Assembly (NCBI GenBank): GCA_940671915.1
Contig: CALNVZ010003433.1
Coordinates: 27,770,907-27,834,906 of the forward strand
Direction of reading: 5' to 3'
Length of the DNA stretch: 64,000 nucleotides
Source: Paracentrotus lividus
Taxonomy: Eukaryota > Echinodermata > Echinoidea > Camarodonta > Echinidae
Positions 56,070-64,000 of this stretch are shown piece by piece. How positions within the stretch are numbered: position 1 is the first letter of the stretch; each line of letters opens with the position of its first letter. A model generated the notes under the pieces. It searched no databases. It was given only the letters and a program-made list of their open reading frames with translations, and was not told the DNA's origin. The translations under genes were made by a program, and so were the position numbers.

Positions 56070-56814
56070 GGAGAGGATATATGAGACTAATGTAATAGGG
56101 AAATCATTGCATTTGTCATCACATTCGTATCAAATCAAGACATTACAATATCAACACATATTTCTTCCTCAATCTAATTCGCACCAAATTGCTTTTCTGA
56201 CAAAATAGTCAACAAAATGATCAATCTTTCTGCAGGGATGGTGATAACATTATCATCGCACCATTATACACAGTGCGTGGTAGGATAACTACAGATAGCA
56301 CGAAGTAATGCTAGGGCTTGTCCGTGACATTAAAATTCGGAAATGGACTTAAATACCCGAAAGAAGAGATTTCATCACGTTTTCTGTCCATTAAATACAA
56401 ACTTCAGGAATGTAAACGACCCTGCCCGAACAACCAAGAAATAAAGGGGAAAAATGATCGTCTTATAATGTTCCGAATGGAAAGTTATAAGTTATGGAAA
56501 CCGTTGATATTAATTTAATAGGTATTATTTCAATTATGTCAGATTGCTTAAAACGTTTGCTGTATATTAAGAGTTCGTGGTAGAATGTATGAAATGGAAA
56601 TTTGTAGCCCACAATCAAGGAACAAGCAACTTGAGGAGCTCCTCATCTTTAAAAGTAGGTAATATTCGCTATTAGCTTCACAGTATTATTGATTATCTAT
56701 TAATTAATTACAAGCATATCAGAAGCTCTCGAATAGAGCAGTATATACTTATTATTGGATAGTTTCTGCGCTCTATAAACATGATAAATATATGTTATTG
56801 TTTTTATTGTCATC
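56070..56814. other. Non-coding sequence, nothing recognised
   Basis: The longest frame (66 codons from 56318) has no homology that I recognise and no splice context. Confidence 0.45.
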
Positions 56815-56844
56815 ATCATCATTATTATTTTTATTATTATTATC

Positions 56845-56875
<31 letters not shown>

Positions 56876-56877
56876 GC
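56815..56877. repeat. (ATT)n microsatellite
   Basis: Imperfect, then pure, ATT repeats. Confidence 0.9.
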
Positions 56878-57059
56878 TCGAAATAGTGATTGAATTTAGG
56901 ATCAAAATTATGATTTCGCTTTCTTACTGATCAGCGGTGATTGCACAACCCTTCGGCTATCGATAGCACAGATCGGTCTTTTAAGTAGTAACAAAATCGC
57001 GATGATGATTATTGCGTGGGAAGTTTAGTGCGTTCAATTATGTCTTGCCAAGACAAGTG

Positions 57060-57232
57060 AGGTAAAAGATGATATACACAGTAGCTGGTCATTAATTTCA
57101 TCTGCTAGACCTCGGCAGCATCAACGGAACTGAGCTGGAGAGTTGACCGAGAAAACGCCCTCAATATTCGCCTCAATCTGCGATAAGTTCACATCGGCAG
57201 TAGACAAACATTGTGCGATAAAGCTCAAACTG
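57060..57232 (+). other. Candidate 5' non-coding exon
   Basis: A mixed-composition, higher-GC stretch ends AAACTG followed by a consensus donor gtaagtca at 57233. No ATG-led frame crosses it. It could be the first exon of a gene lying to the right of the window, but no downstream exon was found inside. Confidence 0.25.
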
Positions 57233-57542
57233 GTAAGTCAGGAAATGCTTTGTTGTTTTATTCTTTCTTTGTTTTGATTGTTTATTTGTTTTTCTTCGTT
57301 TTTTCCAAGTTTTAACTTTAGTATGATAAATTCCCCTTTAATAGCTTATTTAATTAATAACTTAATAACTCCTTTCAACTTATTTAGATTCTCTCATATA
57401 ACATAATAAGGCCCCGTTAGGTGGGTACATTAAAATTATGTATATGTACGAGCGCAATAATCTCTAGAAGAAAGAAGTATTACAATAAGTATTCTGATCA
57501 ATTTTAGAATAACCATTTTTGCATTTATGTATTCTTGACGAA

Positions 57543-57678
57543 GATTTGGTGACGGTGAAAAACCACTGCATTCATATATCCCACAACATAATGCATTATA
57601 CTTTCTTTTTGTTCGCGGAGATTTTTAAACAAATTGTGAAACTCCATTCATTTCATTTCAATTCATTGGATTACAATC

Positions 57679-57754
<76 letters not shown>

Positions 57755-59197
57755 TATGTACAGCCTTATATATTTCCTAAAATATTGACTCAATGTGATA
57801 CAAACGATTTGGTATTCATGGATAAAAAAGCAAGAGTAAAATTGATATTTAAAAAAATTGTATAATAAAACACTTGCTAGAAAACTATTACCGTTATTAC
57901 CAAAACTCGAGACTGCATATTTCTAATCACTTTTAACATTATTAAGATAAATACCGTGCATTGACACAAGATTGTCAATGTAATGGAAAAATTGTGATGT
58001 GCCATACTCAATTTTTGTTTTGATTTATGGTTTTATCTTACAATGATACCAAACATTATTTTGTAATTCTAAAACATAAGCTGCTATATGACAGTCTACA
58101 AAGTAAAACTTCTCATTCTTTCCAATAATCTATTTTTATGTTCTTTTGAACAGTCATTGCCAATAATGGTTTTAAGACGTCGGGTCATAGCTATTTTTAT
58201 TTTTTTTTTCCTCTTTTTTTTTTTTTCATCGACCGTCAGCAGCATTTTCTAAAATTATTCCGTTTTTTATTTTCTTCTGAAAAAATTACTTTCATTATCA
58301 CCAGAATTCAAGAATATATTTTAAGGAAAATGTGATATAATACCTAAAATAATCACACTTGGTTTAAAATTTATTACTACTTTAAACTATATTGGCCTGA
58401 TATTGAAACTTTATCTGAAATGCTATAAGTTGGACAAAGAACCATGACAAAAAGAGCATAAATTAGTGTTAAATTGTACTGTTATGTATGCTAAAACATG
58501 ATGTGTGAGAACAGTTAGCATGACAATTATAATTAAACCTTCATATTTTGAAAGCAAAGAGACATTGAACATTAATATTTTCATGTGCAGATTAAAATCT
58601 TTGAGATTGAATACAAATTTTCATATTACATTTGATTTTGTTAAAAGAGAAAATGTAAATATAACCACGGTCACTTTAAAAAAAAAATTCATTTGAACCT
58701 TTGGATATGTAGAATTCCCGGAGGATTTACATAATATACATGACACATGACCTATCATGGGTACAAATTCTCCCGATTTCATACATCATTTGGCTTATTA
58801 CATAACCATTCATATAAAATAATACATTTTTTAGAGTGGGAGTGGGGTTCGAAGAAGGTGCTAAACAATAATTATGTTGGAAAGTAAATTTTATCTTCGC
58901 CCTCTTTCTCTATCTCCTCATTATTTTTTACCGTGAATTTATACCAGATATTTTCACATATTTATATTGATGGGCCTATTATATTATTAATAATTAAGAT
59001 GTAGATACAGAGGGGATGGGAAAGTCACAATAATGGAACAAAAATTCATGTGTACAAAAATATAGAGCAAATTTAATTTGGGGGGAAACAGAGAGAGATA
59101 AAGAAAAAAATGGGAAGAGTAATAAAGAAAGACAAGTATATTGATATTCTTCCCAAACGTTTAACATTAATAAAACATTATAATTACATTATATAAT

Positions 59198-59258
<61 letters not shown>

Positions 59259-59745
59259 GCCTACATTAGAAGTAGGCCGAAGGTTCTGTGTTTCGAATAT
59301 ACGAAAAAGAAACCCTTTCATTAAGTATAAAACAAAGAGGTATTAAATCACATATCACTAAGATCAATTTAGTTCTCTTAATCATGCTTTCTTAATCTAA
59401 TTTGACATTTTAATTGGTTCTGAAGGGCAAAAGGGCAATTAAAGAACCAGATTCACTCACCCGTCACGTCATCAATTACGTCAGCATGGTATAAAACCCA
59501 CAGGAACCATGCATCACGTCACAAAATAATGCACTCGGGCATTTTCACCATTCGGGGAAACAATAACAACAGAAGCATGCACATGTGACATTAAATGTGG
59601 CCAAATAGATAATTCATTAGGGGCGAAAGATAAATAAAAGCAATAACAGATTAATATGATTTTTAATCTTTTGTTTTTCTTTTCTTTTGTATATATATAA
59701 AAAAATATATATATCATATATATATTATAATTGTAAATACACTTG
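57543..59745. repeat. Left arm of a 4.9-kb inverted repeat
   Basis: Complementary to 60235-62460 throughout, for example TTTTTGTTCGCGGAGATTTT (57607) and TGTGTTTCGAATATACGAAA (59287). Contains (AT)n at 57682-57752 and 59203-59255. No coding frame is conserved between arms. Confidence 0.92.
59458..59498 (+). promoter_or_regulatory. TATA/CRE promoter-like block, left arm
   Basis: CACCCGTCACGTCATCAATT, then ACGTCAGCATGGTATAAAAC: two ACGTCA half-sites and a TATAAAA box at 59490-59496. Oriented toward the spacer. Motif-based only. Confidence 0.4.
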
Positions 59746-59887
59746 TTTTGGGGGTTTTTTTTTAACAATGCCACCTCATAACGATAGCAGTGGCCGCGGA
59801 TTCGCATTGATGAATCAACAAAGTCATGCAGTAATTCAGAATTACTGTTCAAAATCATTCTATATATAATATATAATATATATAATG

Positions 59888-59932
<45 letters not shown>

Positions 59933-60234
59933 ATATTTCAAAGTATTTTAAAATTAAATAATCAATAACCGTATCACCTTCACAGACTTTTTGATACCAC
60001 TCGCAACGATATGTAACAGAGAGAGCAGTGGGGGGGTGGACGTAGCAGGGGGGATGCCACTTCATTGGGTGGGGGAGGGCGCGCGCAACCGGGCGACGGA
60101 AGTCTGACGCCGATTGATGGACGTGCAATCGAACTAAGAAGAGTACGATAATATAAGTTATCTCTGAAGCACGTGTGGCTGGAAAAGGGTCCTGGCTCGC
60201 AAGCCATCGATGGTGACGAAACCCACATATTTAC
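59746..60234. other. Spacer of the inverted repeat
   Basis: Not palindromic. Contains (AT)n (59891-59938), then a G-rich and CpG-rich stretch (60020-60110, including GAGGGCGCGCGCAACCGGGC), the most GC-rich DNA nearby. The long minus frame across it is not conserved or recognisable. Confidence 0.7.
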
Positions 60235-62255
60235 AATATAATATAATTTATGATATAGTATATTTTTTTTAATATAGTACAAAGAAAAAGAAAAACAAAA
60301 TAAAACATCTATATTAATCTTTATGCTATATTTATCTTCGCACCCTAATGAAATTATCTAATTTGGCCACATTTAATCATGTGCTGCTTCTGTTGCTCAT
60401 CCGAATGTCGAAAATGCCCGAGTTTGCATTATGTATCGTGATGCAGATGCGTTCCCTGTGGGTTTTATACCATGCTGACGTAATTGATGACGTGACGGGT
60501 GAGTGAATCTGGTTCTTTAATTGCCCTTTTAGCCCTTCAGAACCAATTTAAAATTGTCAAATTAGATTAAGAAAGCATGATTAAGAGAACTAAATTGATC
60601 TTAGTGATATGTTGATTTAATACCTCTTTGTTTTATACTTTAATGTAAGGGTTTCTTTTTCGTATATTCGAAACACAGAACCTCGGCCTACTTCTAATGA
60701 TAGGCGTTTTATATATATATAGTATATATATATATATATTATATATATATATATATATTATTAAATAATTATATTAAGTAATTATTAATGTTTTATTAAT
60801 GCTTAAACGTTTGAAGAATATCAATATACTTGTCTTTCTTTATTTACTCTTCCCATTTCTTTATCTCTCTCTGTTCCCCCCAAATTTAAAATTTGCTCCC
60901 CCCCCCTATATTTTTGTACAACATGAATTTTTAGTTCCATATTGTGACTTTCCATCCCTCCCGATTCACATTTCCTTAATTATTAAAATATAATAGGCCC
61001 ATCAATATAAATATGTGAAAATATCTGGCTAAAATTCACGGTAAAAAAATAATGAGGAGATAGAAAGAAGAGGGCGAAGATAAAATTACTTTCCAACATA
61101 ATATTGTTTTAGCCACCTTCCTTCGAACCCCACTCCACTTCTAAAAAATGTATTATTTTATATGCAATGCGTTATTAATAAGCCAAATGATGTATGAAAT
61201 CGCGGAGGAATTTGACCCATGATAGTCATGTGTCATGGTATATTATGTAAATCCTCCGCGGAATTCTACATATCAAAGGTTCAAATGAATTTTTTTTTTA
61301 AAGGACCGTGGTTTATATTTTACATTTCTCTTTAACAAAATCAAATGTAATAGTGAAAATTTGTATTCAATCTCAAAGATTTTAATCTGCACGATGAAAA
61401 TATAATAACTAATGTTCAATGTCTCTTTGCCTTTTCAAAATTATGAAGTTTAATTATAAATTGTCATGCTAAACTGTTCTCACACTCATGTTTTAAGGCA
61501 TACATACAGACAATTTAACACTTAATTTATGCTCTTTTTGTCATGGTTCATTGTCCAACTTATAGCATTTCAGATTAAAGGTTTCAATATCAGGCCAATA
61601 TAGGTTTAAAGTAGTAATAACATTTTAAAACCAAGTGTGATTATTTAGGTATTAATATTTCACATTTTTTCCTTTAAAATATATTCTTGAATTCTCTTTT
61701 GGTCAAATGAAAGTAATGCAGGAAGAAAATTTTAAAAAAACGGAATAATAGAAAATGCGGCTGACGGGTCGATGAAAAAAAAAAAAAGAGGTATAAACTA
61801 ACAAACATCAAATAAACAATAGCTATGACCCGACGTCTTAAAACCATTCATTGCAATGACTGTTAACAAGAACATAAAAATAGATTATTGGAAAGAATGG
61901 AGAAGTTTTACTTTTGGAACTGTCATATCAGTCAGCTTATGTTTTAGAATTACAAAATAATGTTTGGTATCTTGATATGATAAAACCATAAATCAAAACA
62001 ACTCCTCTCTCTCCCTCTCTCTCATTCAATCTTTGTGTCAATTGCACGGTATTTATCTTAATAATGTTAAAAGTGCATTAGAAATATGCAGTTCTCGAAG
62101 TTTTGGTAATCAACGGTAATAGTTTTCTAGCAAGTGTCTTTTATTATACAATTTTTTTAAAATATCAATTTTACTCTTTGCTTTTTTTATCATGAATACC
62201 AAATCGTTTGTATCACATGATCAATATTTTAGGAAATTATATAAGGCTGTACATA

Positions 62256-62306
<51 letters not shown>

Positions 62307-62460
62307 TATATTATATATATATATTAAAGATTGTAATCCAATGAATTGAAATGAAATGAATGGAGTTCACAATTTTTTTAAAAATCTCCGCGAACAAAAA
62401 GAAAGTAATGCATTTGTTTGGGATTATTGAATGCAGTTTTTCACCGCCACCAAGCCGGAG
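60235..62460. repeat. Right arm of the 4.9-kb inverted repeat
   Basis: Mirror copy of the left arm with scattered substitutions and many one-base indels; (AT)n at 60711-60761 and 62259-62326. Homology stops near 62460, where the left arm stops at 57543. Confidence 0.92.
60461..60503 (-). promoter_or_regulatory. TATA/CRE promoter-like block, right arm
   Basis: Exact mirror of the left-arm block, TATAAAA at 60469-60463 on the minus strand, so it too points into the spacer. The block and the 40 bp upstream are almost unchanged between arms, whereas the sequence just downstream has diverged. Confidence 0.4.
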
Positions 62461-64000
62461 CCCAAAGAAGACTAGAATAGGCGGTAGCGAAAACGGATCG
62501 GAAAGAAGAACTTCTTCCAATATAGTTTCACAGTTCATACTTTACAAGATAATAATCTAGAAGAACCACTGGTATCCAAACTTTTCATACTCTAGATAAG
62601 ACCATAATCAAATCCCTTTTGGTAAAGCACAGTACTTACTTTATCGGTTATGTACATAAGGCTCTGTATTGCATTTACAGGTAACTCTGCTAAGATCGAA
62701 TCTCTTGGGACAACAACAAATCTGTTCGTTTTAGTGAGAAATTTGACGTACAAGAGGTAAATAACACAGGTTTAGTATTTGATTAGTTCGAAGAAATTCT
62801 CTGATTAGGCAATTATTCGACTTAGACATGTCGAACTTAGGCAGAGTTGACGTTATCATACATATCAAAGAACTTTTAAAAGGATAATTTTATGACGACA
62901 TATACCGAGTTTAAACCTCACTGAGTAGTTTGTAAGGCGTATAGAACAATATAAGTAATGAATAGCGTAATTTCAAAAATATAAATACTCAAATAGATGG
63001 TACAAGCTAGGAAAACAATTTTTTATAGACGAAGCACTAACACAAAACCTGGGATTTGTTTGGATTTTCATAAAGCAGGAAAATCAGACTTTCTTCTGCA
63101 ATTTTTTTTTGCAGTTCGCATATTGGTGCTGAAAATTTTAAATATAACCAGTTTTTTACCAAATTAAGAAAAATCTATTTTTCACACAATTCACATGCTT
63201 TGTTGCAAGATTCGCATAATGGCCCATGAATTCCAGCATCCAGAAACAATAGAAGTGCGTACTTTTATTGTTCCTCCTTCAGACAAACTTTAGCATAAAC
63301 TTCTGTTTACGAAGCAAATTATAAACAAAAACCAAAAAAAAGTGCATAGTAAGGAAAATCCTTTTGGCTTTTAAATTGTAACCACATACAAAAAATATTT
63401 GCAAAAAGATTCACACCTAATTATTTTTTCGCCCAACTTACCATTTTTTTTTCACAACTGTAACATTGAATGTGGAGTTTGTGTTAACATGAAATCAATT
63501 ATACATTTTTTTTTTTTTAAACTTATTACACATGTATACTGAACACAAAAGTTTTCTTACATTTCAACACACAAACTTATCTTTGCCTTCCTTGCACATA
63601 CCCGGTAATTTCATCCAGCGGATTCTTTGTACATAATGTATCTCTGTTCCCCTCTTTCTGGGATACTTGTATCAGTCGACTAGACTGTACCACTTGTTCA
63701 TGGTACATTAGAAGTGAACGTTAATTTTGGAGGCATTCCAAACTTCTATTGATCTTCCGAAGTATATTTAAGACGTATAAGGACCTTTTTTGCCAAATCC
63801 TTTGAGTGGATATTGGATGTCCCTTCTTCATGTGTCTCATGACAACATCATATCCCCCACTTAGATGACGAAGTTTAGCATTCCTTGCTTTGTCCGATGT
63901 GCTTTTCTACTTTGCTTTGATTGCTGCTCACTTTTTTGTGAAAATTTTATCGTATTTGCTCGCAGAATGGTGATGGCATAGTCATTTCCCATCTCTCTCG
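62461..64000. other. AT-rich non-coding sequence, nothing recognised
   Basis: No frame over 66 codons, no LRR-like exon, no TIR pair. From 63590 on the composition is less AT-rich and looks unique, possibly an untranslated or unrecognised repeat region. Confidence 0.45.

Noticed and set aside
59514..60128. 204-codon minus-strand open frame across the palindrome spacer
   Set aside because: Contains (AT)n-derived IYIYI runs, and its frame is not kept in the mirrored arm.

Overview
This is eukaryotic nuclear DNA: low GC, long introns, intact GT-AG splice junctions and a heavy load of transposons. The transposon types (a CR1/L2-type LINE, an I/Nimb-type LINE with an RNase H domain, a tRNA-derived SINE, hAT-, Harbinger- and TTAA-type MITEs) and the frequent palindromes TAGGCCTA and ACATGTACATGT suggest a marine invertebrate deuterostome. 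An echinoderm such as a sea urchin is my best guess. That assignment is inference; no species-diagnostic gene is present.

One convincing gene fills the left 38 kb on the minus strand. It starts at an ATG at 38073 with a signal peptide and runs leftward through 28 coding exons to 1786; its 3' end lies beyond the left edge. Exon 1 encodes the signal peptide, exon 2 a cysteine-containing N-terminal cap, and exons 3-28 encode about 34 leucine-rich repeats (LRRs), mostly one repeat per exon. Every LRR exon is a multiple of 3 nt with phase-2 introns on both sides. The visible product is about 912 residues and extracellular or secreted; no C-terminal cap, transmembrane segment or signalling domain is reached. 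A candidate 5' non-coding exon lies at 48034-48500.

The introns are repeat-filled: a TIR element (843-1496); a 2.3-kb transposon carrying a 150-bp satellite with nuclear-receptor-like half-sites and a nested hAT-like MITE (2219-4560); a LINE end (8065-8525); a minisatellite built from a copy of the exon 17 splice donor (11920-12704); a LINE split by a SINE (12925-14045); two Harbinger-like elements; TTAA foldbacks; and a 2.3-kb minisatellite (23420-25780). Intron 1 holds an 8.2-kb segment bounded by 35-bp inverted repeats (29250-37465), with a promoter-like block at its left end and an RNase H-bearing LINE inside.

From 38.1 to 64 kb I see no protein-coding gene. This part holds TIR elements (41047-41512, 41886-42781, 44905-45310, 46363-47779, 49130-50127), a poly(A)-ended retrocopy candidate near 50.2 kb, three related TA-target elements (51214-55580), one of which carries a nested foldback whose empty site is visible in its sister copy, microsatellites, and a 4.9-kb inverted repeat (57543-62460). 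The arms of that repeat each carry an almost identical CRE/TATA promoter-like block pointing inward. Single-base indels between repeat copies are common, so some detail may reflect long-read assembly.
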